Assembly (NCBI RefSeq): GCF_014803725.1
Contig: NZ_JAAVBE010000023.1
Coordinates: 69,174-121,050, forward strand
DNA length: 51,877 nucleotides
Direction: 5' to 3'
DNA from: Desulfovibrio sp.
GTDB taxonomy: Bacteria > Desulfobacterota > Desulfovibrionia > Desulfovibrionales > Desulfovibrionaceae
Shown here: positions 44,732 through 51,877 of the stretch, one piece after another
Layout: the number at the start of each line of letters is the position of its first letter
Numbering within the stretch: the first letter of the stretch is position 1
The notes under the pieces: model-generated
Database searches by the model: none
The model's input: the letters and a program-made list of their open reading frames with translations, nothing else
What the model was told of the DNA's origin: nothing
Made by a program: the position numbers and the translations under genes

Positions 44732-45403
44732 ATGATAGACCCTGCCACCTGGATGCCCGCCGCCGTGGAAGCGCTCCAACAGTCCTTCGGCCCAAGGCTG
44801 CGCTTCGTGGGGCTTCAGGGCAGCTATCGCCGCGGCGAGGCCTCGGAAACAAGCGACATCGACCTCTGCGTCATCCTTGACCAGCTGGAGGGGGCGGATC
44901 TGGTGACGCTGCGGGCCGTGCTGGGCGCCCTGCCGGAAGGTGAAAAGGCCGCGGGTTTTGTGGCGGGCGCGCGCGAGCTTGCGGCGTGGCCGGCCTTCGA
45001 GCTTTTCGCCTTCGCGCAGGATATGGACGCCTGGTACAGCGAGCTTGCGCCGCTCCTACCGCCCATCACAAAGGCCGACATCCTCTTGGGCGTTCGCACG
45101 GCGGTAGCCGCGCTCTACCACGAAGCCGCGCAAACGCTGATGACAGCCAATGCTCTCGACGGCGAAGCGGCCGCAAACGCCCTGCACAGCCTGCGCAAGT
45201 CCTTTTTGCGGGCATTGCAGGGCGTCCTGTATTTAAAGAATGGAGAGTTTCCGCGCGAGCGGGCAGAAGCCCTGCGCCGGGCGCATGCGGAAGAGGCGGA
45301 ACTGCTTCGCATGGACGGCGCCGCGCTCCCCCTCAGGGACATGGCCGCGGCCTGCCTCGCCTGGAGCGGCGGCCGGCTTCTGGAACTGCCCGGGCAATGT
45401 TAA
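44732..45403 (+). CDS. Nucleotidyltransferase-domain protein
   Basis: A 223-residue protein from an ATG behind GGGGGGAG. The N-terminal 90 residues form a polymerase-beta-type nucleotidyltransferase fold: VGLQGSYRRGEASETSDIDL is the GSxxxG...SDIDL active site with metal-binding aspartates. The C-terminal part is helical (ALHSLRKSFLRALQGV), like the HEPN-type or substrate-binding tails of MNT/kanamycin-type enzymes. Such proteins adenylylate a protein or small molecule; the partner is unknown. No separate HEPN toxin gene is adjacent. Repeat copy C follows 31 bases after the stop. Confidence 0.78.
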   Translation: MIDPATWMPAAVEALQQSFGPRLRFVGLQGSYRRGEASETSDIDLCVILDQLEGADLVTLRAVLGALPEGEKAAGFVAGARELAAWPAFELFAFAQDMDAWYSELAPLLPPITKADILLGVRTAVAALYHEAAQTLMTANALDGEAAANALHSLRKSFLRALQGVLYLKNGEFPRERAEALRRAHAEEAELLRMDGAALPLRDMAAACLAWSGGRLLELPGQC

Positions 45404-45434
45404 AGAGTGGAACTATTCAAGGCAGCGGAGAGAA

Positions 45435-45630
45435 TTTCCTTCATTCCGTCTGGAGCGAAGCGGAAGACGGGTGCTGGTGCCGGAAGAATCCTAAAAAATA
45501 AGATTTTTTGCTGCGTGCAAGGAAGATAAAAATTTCCGAAGGGAGTGTACTTAAGTACTCGACCGAGGAAATTTTTCTCTGACGCAGCACGCAGCAAAAA
45601 GGCTGTTTTTGACGGATAATTTCGGCATTA
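45435..45630 (+). repeat. Dispersed structured repeat, copy C
   Basis: This lies in the convergent gap between the nucleotidyltransferase and glycosyltransferase genes. Hairpin 1 is 45446-45451 with 45465-45470. The main stem arms are TTTTTGCTGCGTGC (45505-45518) and GCACGCAGCAAAAA (45587-45600), 14 perfect pairs. The core keeps AATTTCC/GGAAATT and the GTACTTAAGTAC palindrome. The tail GGCTGTTTTTGACGG matches copies A and B, and identity stops after GGCATTA at 45630. No gene is present in it. Confidence 0.85.
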
Positions 45631-45692
45631 CTCAACCGCACAGCTACAATACCAACTCACCAAGCACAAGACGTTGCAGACGCGCCGCTCTA

Positions 45693-46667
45693 TCACCGGC
45701 GCAAGGACGCGGGCAGGGCGAAATACGCCCGCGCGGCCAAGTCGAAGCAGCTCCCGGGCAAATAGGTCGCAGCCCAGAACAGGCGGTACTTGGGCGAGCT
45801 TGCGCGCCATGGCCGGACGACCTCCCGGGCCTCGGCGTTGCGCCCCTCCCGCCACAGGGCCACGCCCTTCTGGAAGGCCGCGCGCCGCGTCAGCAGGGCC
45901 ACAAGCTCCGCGTGCTGCGCATCATAGCCGGGATAGAGCCGCCGGTGCTTTTCGAGGATGCGCAGGGTCTCGTCCGCGAACTGGCCGAACTTGCGGAAGG
46001 TGGTGTTGCCGCCGTGCACCCGCCAGACCGTGAGGGGTTCGTCGATATAGTCCAGCTCCCAGTCGTGCGCGATGCGGTAAAAGAGGTCGGCCTCCTCACA
46101 GACGTTCAGGCTCTCGTCGAACCAGCGGCCGGCGCAGCCGGCCCCCTCCTCCCCCGCCGCGCCGCAGGCCACGCTTTCCAGCGCCTCGCGGCGCAGCATG
46201 GCCGAGGACATGGAGATCCACTGCCTGGCCATGAGCTCCGCAAACACCATGCCGCGCCCGGGCGCGCTTTGCGCGAACACGCGCGAGAGCACGCGCCGGC
46301 CGTCCGCGATCTCCGTATCCGTACACACGAGGCCCACGCGCGCATTGGCCTCGAAGAGCGCCACCTGCTTTTGGAGCTTTTCGGGGCGCCAAAGATCATC
46401 GCAGTCGAGAAAGGCCACATAGCGGCCGGCCGCCTCGGCGAGCGCCAGGTTGCGGGCCGCGCCCAGCGGCACGGTCTTGGCCCCGTAAAAATAGCGCAAT
46501 TGCGGCCCATAGGCCTTGGCGATGGCCGCGCTCTCATCCGTGGAACCATTGTCCCAGAAGATGATCTCGAAATCCTGAAAGGTCTGGCACCGCACGCTTT
46601 CCAGCGCCCCGGGCAGGTCGCGCGCGCAATTCAGGCAATTCATGATGACGGAAACGGCGGGCGTCAT
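45693..46667 (-). CDS. Glycosyltransferase family 2 protein
   Basis: A 324-residue GT-A enzyme from the ATG at 46667, chosen over a GTG 7 codons upstream because GGGGGAAG precedes it. VSVIMNCLNCARDLPGAL, WDNGSTDES and VAFLDCDDLWRPEKL hold the nucleotide-sugar-binding and DxD-type residues. DEPLTVWRVHGGNTT is the late conserved segment. It likely adds a sugar to a lipid-linked glycan. It closes a leftward operon with GtrA, a polyprenyl-phosphate glycosyltransferase and an aminotransferase. Confidence 0.87.
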   Translation of the reverse strand: MTPAVSVIMNCLNCARDLPGALESVRCQTFQDFEIIFWDNGSTDESAAIAKAYGPQLRYFYGAKTVPLGAARNLALAEAAGRYVAFLDCDDLWRPEKLQKQVALFEANARVGLVCTDTEIADGRRVLSRVFAQSAPGRGMVFAELMARQWISMSSAMLRREALESVACGAAGEEGAGCAGRWFDESLNVCEEADLFYRIAHDWELDYIDEPLTVWRVHGGNTTFRKFGQFADETLRILEKHRRLYPGYDAQHAELVALLTRRAAFQKGVALWREGRNAEAREVVRPWRASSPKYRLFWAATYLPGSCFDLAARAYFALPASLRR

Positions 46668-46684
46668 GCTTCCCCCGGTGGCGC

Positions 46685-47116
46685 TCACGAGCGGAACACC
46701 CAGAGCTTACAGATGAAGTACACGGCCACGGGCACGGCCGCGATGGCGATCCACATGGCCACGGGATAACTCAGGCCCGCGCGCATGAACAGCCAGATAA
46801 GGGCGGAATTGAGCGCCAGGCCCAAAGCCTGCGTGGCCGCGAAGCGCGGCAGCATGATGCGGTGGCTGCCCCGTGCCTGGAATGTCCACAGGGACTGGCC
46901 GAAATAGGAGACCACAAATCCGGCCGTATAGGCCAGGGCGTTGCCCCAGAGCACGGGGAGCCCGAGCAGGTTCACGAAGATGAGGCCGCAGAAATAATAC
47001 ACCAGCGAGGACGTCCCGCCCACGATGCAGAAGCGCATCCAGCGCCGCGCCAGCAGATGCTCCACGAAGGCGCGCAGGTCGGCAAAGGTGGGCGAACGGA
47101 GCGGGGGCAGGTCCAT
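46685..47116 (-). CDS. GtrA-like membrane protein
   Basis: A 143-residue protein with four transmembrane helices. The family motif is FCIVGGTSSLVYYFCGLIFV in helix 1, with FVVSYFGQSLWTFQ between helices 2 and 3. GtrA proteins move polyprenyl-linked sugars across the membrane. It lies 22 bases after the polyprenyl-phosphate glycosyltransferase gene, the usual GtrB-GtrA arrangement. The ATG at 47116 begins the typical N-terminus. Confidence 0.88.
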   Translation of the reverse strand: MDLPPLRSPTFADLRAFVEHLLARRWMRFCIVGGTSSLVYYFCGLIFVNLLGLPVLWGNALAYTAGFVVSYFGQSLWTFQARGSHRIMLPRFAATQALGLALNSALIWLFMRAGLSYPVAMWIAIAAVPVAVYFICKLWVFRS

Positions 47117-47138
47117 GGCGGCTTCCGATCCGGGCGGC

Positions 47139-48128
47139 TCAGAGGGTTTTTTCCACGATGTAGCGCGGCCTGTGCCGCACCTCGGTGAAGATCTTGGCGA
47201 TGTATTCACCCATGACGGCGAGGCAGAACAACTGCACCGAGCCGAGCAAAAGGGTCACGATGATGAGCGATGTCCAGCCCTGCACAGTCTCGCCCATGGC
47301 GTATTTCCAGAGCGTCACGGCGCAAAGCAGGAGCGCGGCCAGCATGCAGGCGAGGCTCATGAGCCCTGCCACACGCAGGGGGGCGGCGCTGCACGAGGTG
47401 ATGCCCCGCCAGGCGAAGGACAGCATCTTGCGCAGCGGATACTTGCTCTCCCCTGCCTCCCGAGCCTTGCGCGCATAGCGCACCGTGGCGGCCTTGAAGC
47501 CCATGGTGGGGAAGAGCCCGCGCAAAAAGAGCGACTGTTCGCCATAGCCCTCAAGCGCCGTGAGCACCGGGCGCGCCACCAGGCGGTAATCCGCGTGGTC
47601 GGGGATGATGGACACGTTGAGCTTGCGCATCAGGGCGTAAAAAACGTGGGCCGTTTCGCGCTTGAAGGGCGTGTCCGTGCTGCGGCTTGCGCGCACGCCG
47701 TAGACGATGTCGCAGCCTTCGGCATAGCGGGCCAGCATCTCCGGGATGACGGAAATATCGTCCTGCAGGTCGGCGTCAAGACTGATGATGCAGTCCGCGC
47801 CCCAGTCCCGCGCGGTCGCCATGCCGGCCCACACGGCGTTCTGGTGGCCGGCATTGCCCGCGAACTTGACGCCCCGGCAGGCCGGCTCTACCGCGTGGCG
47901 GCGCTCGATGAGCGCCCAGGTGGCGTCGCGGCTGCCGTCGTCCACATAGAGGACATAGCTCTCCGGCTGCACGAGCCCGCGGGCCTTGCAATCCGCGAGG
48001 AGCGCCGAGAGCGCGTCCATGGTGCGCGGCAGGGTCTCCTCCTCATTGTAGCAGGGCACGATGAGGGCGAGCAGCGGCGCGGGCCGGGGAGCAGATTGGG
48101 GGAGGGTCGCCGGATTTTGCGCGTTCAT
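47139..48128 (-). CDS. Polyprenyl-phosphate glycosyltransferase (GtrB/ArnC/DPM1-like)
   Basis: A 329-residue GT2 protein. LLALIVPCYNEEETLPRTM starts the domain, VDDGSRDAT binds the nucleotide, ISLDADLQDDISVIPEML is the metal-binding DADLQD, and VYGVRASRSTDTPFKR is the DPM-family loop. Two C-terminal membrane helices follow. It charges undecaprenyl phosphate with a sugar, which the neighbouring GtrA may flip. It overlaps the aminotransferase gene by 4 bases. Confidence 0.92.
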   Translation of the reverse strand: MNAQNPATLPQSAPRPAPLLALIVPCYNEEETLPRTMDALSALLADCKARGLVQPESYVLYVDDGSRDATWALIERRHAVEPACRGVKFAGNAGHQNAVWAGMATARDWGADCIISLDADLQDDISVIPEMLARYAEGCDIVYGVRASRSTDTPFKRETAHVFYALMRKLNVSIIPDHADYRLVARPVLTALEGYGEQSLFLRGLFPTMGFKAATVRYARKAREAGESKYPLRKMLSFAWRGITSCSAAPLRVAGLMSLACMLAALLLCAVTLWKYAMGETVQGWTSLIIVTLLLGSVQLFCLAVMGEYIAKIFTEVRHRPRYIVEKTL

Positions 48129-49273
48129 GCGTTCGCCAGCGCGCGGGTGAGCGCCGCGCAGACGCTTTCCACATCTTCCGCGGAAAGGCCCGGATGCAGG
48201 GGCAGCGTCACGAGCTCGGCATAGAGTTCTTCTGTGGCCGGCAGATGCTCGCGGCCGCCGCCGAAGAGCGTGAGCAGGTGGTTTGGCTTGTAGTGGACGC
48301 CGGTGGGGATGCCCTCGGCCTGGAGCGCGGCCACAACCGCGTCCTTGCGGCCGTCGAGGATGCGCACGGGCATGATGTGGGGCACGATGAAGTCCCGCGG
48401 GTCAGTGCGCAGCAGCGCCACGCCGGCAAGGCCCGAAAGGCGCTCCGCATAGAGCTTTGCGAGCTCGCGCCGGGCCGGGATGAATTCGCTCTCCAGCCGG
48501 GCGAGCTGGGTGCGCCCGATGGCCGCCATGATGTTGCTCATGTGGTAGCGCCAGCCGGGCAGCTTCACGTCCGGGTCCCACGAGCGGGCGCCGGAAAAGC
48601 GCTTTGCCGTATCGCCCTCCACCGAGAGCAGGCGCGCGTCCGCGGCGATGCGGGCCGATTGCTCGTCAAAGGCCACGAGGCAGCCCCCCTCGCCGCAGGT
48701 GATGTTCTTAATGCCGTCAAAGCTGAAGCAGACAAGATCCCCGAAGGAGCCGATCTTGCGGCCGTGGTGGCGGCAGCCGAAGGCGTGGGCCGCGTCCTCC
48801 ACCACGCGCAGGCCGTGGCGGCGCGCGAAGTCATAGGTCTCGTCCAGGTGCCAGGGATTGCTCGCATAATCCACGGGCATGACGGCGATGGTGCGCGGGG
48901 TCACGCGGCGCTCGGCGTCGGCCACGTCGAGGGTGCCGGTCTCGAGGAGCACGTCGCAGGCCACGGGCACGCAGCCGGCCGCGAGCACGGCCTGGAACGA
49001 CGCCACGAAGGTCAGCGACGGCACGAGCACCTCGGGCGCGTCCGGCGGCGCGCCAGCGCCCTGCAACGCGGCAAAAACAGCGAGATGCAGGGCGGCCGTA
49101 CCCGAATTGACGCTCACCACCTGCCAGGGCGCAACGCCCAGATACGCGGCGACCTCTTCCTCAAAGCGCCGCGTTTCCGCGCCCATGCCGAGGTAGCCGT
49201 CCTCCTCGATGATGCGGGCCACGGCGCGGGCCTCGGCCTCGCCCACGATGGAGCGTGAAAGGCGCATCGTCAT
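48125..49273 (-). CDS. DegT/DnrJ/EryC1-type sugar aminotransferase
   Basis: A 382-residue PLP enzyme. VVSVNSGTAALHLAVFAALQ binds the cofactor phosphate, LVPSLTFVASFQAVLAAG is the family segment, VVEDAAHAFGCRHHGRKIGS contains the PLP-ring Asp, and FSFDGIKNITCGEGG carries the Schiff-base lysine. YHMSNIMAAIGRTQL completes the signature. It transfers an amino group to a nucleotide keto-sugar, giving an amino-deoxy sugar. It is the first gene of the leftward glycan cluster, so the downstream transferases may use this sugar. Confidence 0.93.
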   Translation of the reverse strand: MTMRLSRSIVGEAEARAVARIIEEDGYLGMGAETRRFEEEVAAYLGVAPWQVVSVNSGTAALHLAVFAALQGAGAPPDAPEVLVPSLTFVASFQAVLAAGCVPVACDVLLETGTLDVADAERRVTPRTIAVMPVDYASNPWHLDETYDFARRHGLRVVEDAAHAFGCRHHGRKIGSFGDLVCFSFDGIKNITCGEGGCLVAFDEQSARIAADARLLSVEGDTAKRFSGARSWDPDVKLPGWRYHMSNIMAAIGRTQLARLESEFIPARRELAKLYAERLSGLAGVALLRTDPRDFIVPHIMPVRILDGRKDAVVAALQAEGIPTGVHYKPNHLLTLFGGGREHLPATEELYAELVTLPLHPGLSAEDVESVCAALTRALANA

Positions 49274-49410
49274 GCGTTCCCCCTCATGGCGGGATGCGCG
49301 GCAAAAAGCGCCGCGGCCGCCGGAAAATCCTTTCTCCCATATCCCCTAATGCCCGGTCAGGCAAGCCCGCCGCAAGGGCCGCTGCGCCCTGACGGCGCCG
49401 AAAATTCTGT

Positions 49411-49439
49411 TTGACAGCGGCCTTTTGGCTTCATAGATT
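49411..49439 (+). promoter_or_regulatory. Predicted sigma70 promoter for the lipoprotein-protease operon
   Basis: TTGACA (49411-49416) and TAGATT (49434-49439) are separated by 17 bases. It leaves a leader of about 115 bases before the ATG at 49563. The 289-base divergent gap holds no gene. Confidence 0.55.
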
Positions 49440-49562
49440 TTCATGCGCGGGGACAGGCAGGGGCCGGCCCCGCGGGCGCCCCTGCTTGGGCGGCCCGTAC
49501 CGATTTCTTCCGTTGCTCCGCCGCCTGTCCACCGCGTGTCCGCCGCATATCCGGGAGGTCGC

Positions 49563-50354
49563 ATGCGCCGTCTGCTCGCCCTGATCCTGCCCATCCCCCT
49601 GCTTCTGTCCGGCCTCGCCGGCTGCGCCAGCCGCTACGGCGAACAGAAGACCACCGTCAACTACTATCCCGGCTGTTACCGCCCCATTCAGGATCTGCGC
49701 GAACGCGAGCACGACGTTGCCAAGGGCGCCGGGGGCGGCGCTGCCCTGGGCGCGCTGGGCGGGGCCCTGCTCGGGCTATTGCTGAGCGGCGGCAAGTGGG
49801 AGGGGGCCGCCGTGGGCGCGGCTTCCGGCGCGGCCGCGGGCGGCATCATGGGCGCGAGCCACGCCCAGGCCCAGCACCAGCGCGACGACAATATGCGCAT
49901 GGCCGCCTATCTCCAGAACATCGATGGCGATATTTCCGACCTCGACATCACGAGCGCCGCGGCCCGTACCTCGCTCCAGTGCTATGACCAGCAATTCGCC
50001 CTACTCCTCAAGGACATCAAGGCCAAGGCCATCGACCGCGAAACTGCGGCCAGGCGCTTCGCCGAGATCTCCTCGGGCCGCGAGGAGGCCATCGCCCTCC
50101 TCGGCGATGCCGTGACCCATGCCCGCAATCTCGACCAGCAGTACGAACAGGCCTTTGCCAATGAAGAACGCGCGGTCACGCAAAGCCCCGTGCGCCAGAA
50201 ACAGAAGACCCAGGCCATCAGGGCCGCGCGCCAGAAAAAGCAGGCCCTGACGCAAAAGACCGCGGCCCTCGACCGGGAAAAGAGCGAAGCCGCCGAGGTC
50301 ACGAGCCGCCAGACCCAGGAAATCAATGAAGCCCTTGCCGACATCCGGGCCTGA
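49563..50354 (+). CDS. Glycine-zipper lipoprotein with coiled coil
   Basis: A 263-residue protein from the ATG at 49563 (GGGAGG upstream). The signal peptide ends in a lipobox (LLLSGLAGCASRYG, modified Cys). A glycine-zipper membrane-associating region follows (AKGAGGGAALGALGGALLG; GAAVGAASGAAAGGIMG). The C-terminal half is a long coiled coil rich in Gln/Lys/Ala with QSPVRQKQKTQAIRAARQK. It is likely an outer-membrane lipoprotein. It begins an operon with the protease 17 bases downstream. Confidence 0.8.
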   Translation: MRRLLALILPIPLLLSGLAGCASRYGEQKTTVNYYPGCYRPIQDLREREHDVAKGAGGGAALGALGGALLGLLLSGGKWEGAAVGAASGAAAGGIMGASHAQAQHQRDDNMRMAAYLQNIDGDISDLDITSAAARTSLQCYDQQFALLLKDIKAKAIDRETAARRFAEISSGREEAIALLGDAVTHARNLDQQYEQAFANEERAVTQSPVRQKQKTQAIRAARQKKQALTQKTAALDREKSEAAEVTSRQTQEINEALADIRA

Positions 50355-50371
50355 GAGCCGGAGCATGCGCC

Positions 50372-51388
50372 ATGAGTGACGATTCCCCCCAGAAAGCGCG
50401 GCCCTGGCTGCCGCTGCTCGTGAGCCTCCTCCTGCTGGCCGCCCTTATTTGGGCCTGCCAGCGCGTGTGGGCCGAACATACTGCCCGGCTCGAGGCCGAT
50501 GCGGCCCTGCGCGCGCGCCTCGCGACCCTCACGGAAGAGCGGGACGCGCTCTCGGCCCTGCTGGCGCTTGAGCCATGCGCGGCCAAGGCCAAGCTCCATC
50601 CGGCCGCACCGGCCGGAGCAGCCCCGGCAACGCCGCAGGACCCGCAAACTTCCGGCGCGGCCGGTGAAACTCCGGCGCCCGTCAGCCATCCCTCAACTCC
50701 GCCCGCTGCGGCCCCGGTGGCCGCCACGCCGTCGGCGGTGGAAGACGCCTGCGTCTTCCTCGTCAGCGTGGACGGGCAGGGCCACGGCGCCACGGGCTCG
50801 GGCTTCTTTGTGGCCCCGGGGCGCGTGGCCACCAACCGGCATGTGGTGGAAAACGCGCAAGGCGGCCTGCTCGTGACCAGCAAGGCCCTGGGGCGCCCCG
50901 TGCCCGGACGCGTGCTCGCCGCAAGCGGCAAGGCCCAGGGCGATTACGCCCTCGTCGCCGTGGAGCCGCCCGCGGGCGCGCACCCGGCGGTGCTGGTGTT
51001 CGCCGACGGCGCGCGCCGCACCGACAAGGTGGGCGCCTGGGGCTTCCCGGACATCGTGGGCAAGAACGACCCGGCCTATCGGAGCCTGCTCACCGGCAAG
51101 GACCTCACGGCCATGCCCGAGCTTTCCTACACCGAAGGCGTGGTCAGCGCCGTGCTCGACCGCAAGCCGCCGCTCGTGGTGCATACCGCGCCCATTTCCC
51201 CGGGCAACAGCGGTGGCCCGCTCGTCAACGAGCGCGGCGAAGTGGTGGGCATCAATACCATGATTTCCCTTGACGAAGGCAGCTACCGCCAGGCTTCCAT
51301 CGCCCTCACCGCCGCGGACCTCATGCGCTTTCTCGCGGCGCAGGGCATCGAGGTTAAGAAGGCGACGGCCGCCACGGAGGCCCCATGA
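50372..51388 (+). CDS. Membrane-anchored trypsin-like serine protease
   Basis: A 338-residue protein. Residues 10-30 are a membrane anchor (WLPLLVSLLLLAALIWACQR), then a short coiled coil and a Pro/Ala-rich linker (about 70-125). The protease domain keeps the triad: His in ATNRHVVENA, Asp in QGDYALVAVE and Ser in SPGNSGGPLVNERGEVVGI. There is no PDZ domain, unlike DegP/DegQ. It probably acts in the periplasm. It overlaps the next gene by 4 bases. Confidence 0.85.
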   Translation: MSDDSPQKARPWLPLLVSLLLLAALIWACQRVWAEHTARLEADAALRARLATLTEERDALSALLALEPCAAKAKLHPAAPAGAAPATPQDPQTSGAAGETPAPVSHPSTPPAAAPVAATPSAVEDACVFLVSVDGQGHGATGSGFFVAPGRVATNRHVVENAQGGLLVTSKALGRPVPGRVLAASGKAQGDYALVAVEPPAGAHPAVLVFADGARRTDKVGAWGFPDIVGKNDPAYRSLLTGKDLTAMPELSYTEGVVSAVLDRKPPLVVHTAPISPGNSGGPLVNERGEVVGINTMISLDEGSYRQASIALTAADLMRFLAAQGIEVKKATAATEAP

Positions 51389-51877
51389 GCGGCACCCGTA
51401 TCGCCTCCACGCCCCGCGCGGACATGCACGCCCTGGCCTTCCAGGGCATCGCCGCCAGCGCGAGCTTCCCGCAGATCCGCGACATGCTGCTGCGCAAGTT
51501 CGGCGACGCCTATGTGCTGCTTTTCGCCCGCCCGGTGGAGAATGCGGCCGACGGCACCATCGACTGGTATTCGCCCGTGCAGGGCGAAGCGCAGCCCCTG
51601 TCAAAGCTCCCGCCCGACAAGCAGGACGCCGCGCGCGCGCAACTGGCGCACATGGGCGCCGAGATCTCGCGCTACGCCGAGGAACTCATCCATTCGCAGG
51701 ACCCGCTCAAGGTGACGCGCGGCAATATCCTCAAGCTCGCGCTCTGCTATCCCGACGATTCCGCACTCTATGCTGTGGGCGACCAGCCCGTGTTCACCTG
51801 CTGGGGCTTCGGGCCGGGCACGCCCGGCGTGGAGCCGGCCAATCTGAGCCGCCTCGCCGTGCCCAGGGCCGCGGCCG
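51385..51877 (+). CDS. Protein of unknown function (3' end outside window)
   Basis: The frame opens at ATG 51385, overlapping the protease stop, and is open to the window end (164 codons seen). Visible segments include LLRKFGDAYVLLFARPVEN, GTIDWYSPVQGEAQPLSKLP, and QPVFTCWGFGPGTPGVEP near the cut end. The tryptophan/tyrosine-rich motifs suggest a defined globular domain, but I do not recognise the family. Tight coupling to the protease suggests a shared pathway. Confidence 0.7.
   Translation, partial: MSGTRIASTPRADMHALAFQGIAASASFPQIRDMLLRKFGDAYVLLFARPVENAADGTIDWYSPVQGEAQPLSKLPPDKQDAARAQLAHMGAEISRYAEELIHSQDPLKVTRGNILKLALCYPDDSALYAVGDQPVFTCWGFGPGTPGVEPANLSRLAVPRAAA

Overview
The window is GC-rich bacterial DNA with tightly packed genes, many of them joined by 1-11 nt start/stop overlaps. 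It most likely comes from a Desulfovibrio-type sulfate reducer (Desulfovibrionaceae). The strongest pointer is an operon encoding a nine-haem cytochrome c with an iron-sulfur subunit, an NrfD-type membrane subunit and a tiny membrane protein (40792-44288). This matches nhcABCD, known from Desulfovibrio desulfuricans. A heptose-type LPS gene (hldE) and sigma54-type flagellar promoters fit a Gram-negative, motile cell. No tRNA, rRNA, CRISPR array, transposase or phage gene was seen.

Layout. 1-1751: nitroreductase fragment and a family-2 glycosyltransferase. 1777-11003 (minus): a flagellar block in the order flhB, flhA, flhF, flhG, fliA, cheY, fliL, two small conserved proteins and a YbaK-type deacylase. 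Sigma54 sites precede flhB and flhF, and a 600-base gap between flhA and flhF holds a terminator and a structured repeat. 11128-14588: Smr-domain protein, secG, tpiA, rimI, and a Nudix-like gene whose start codon overlaps that of rimI head to head. 14872-17780 (minus): GAF protein, mreB and an inositol-monophosphatase family gene. 17974-25364 (plus): an unknown 577-residue protein, rsmE, rarA, an acyltransferase and a zinc/manganese ABC transporter. 25333-34039 (minus): an envelope/LPS block with glk, hldE, an ABC-ATPase fused to a glycosyltransferase, an FtsX-type permease, two more glycosyltransferases and a secreted protein. 34150-40620: polysaccharide deacetylase-like and phosphodiesterase-like genes, a GNAT gene, a small ORF, a beta-CASP metallohydrolase, rsmD, coaD and miaA. 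40792-45403: nhcABCD, hypC and a nucleotidyltransferase. 45693-49273 (minus): a glycan-modification cluster (aminotransferase, polyprenyl-phosphate glycosyltransferase, GtrA, glycosyltransferase). 49563-51877: glycine-zipper lipoprotein, trypsin-like protease and an unknown gene cut by the window edge.

The most unusual signal is a family of dispersed non-coding repeats at 7306-7651 (+), 14622-14838 (-) and 45435-45630 (+), with a possible remnant at 3110-3141 (-). The copies are nearly identical along most of their length. The two arms of one stem differ between copies, yet stay perfectly complementary within each copy. This is compensatory change, expected if the folded RNA or single-stranded DNA matters. 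All copies lie just 3' of a gene. The flhA-flhF copy carries an extra 110-base compound hairpin missing from the other two. The second notable item is the single-chain fusion of an ABC ATPase with a GT4-type glycosyltransferase.
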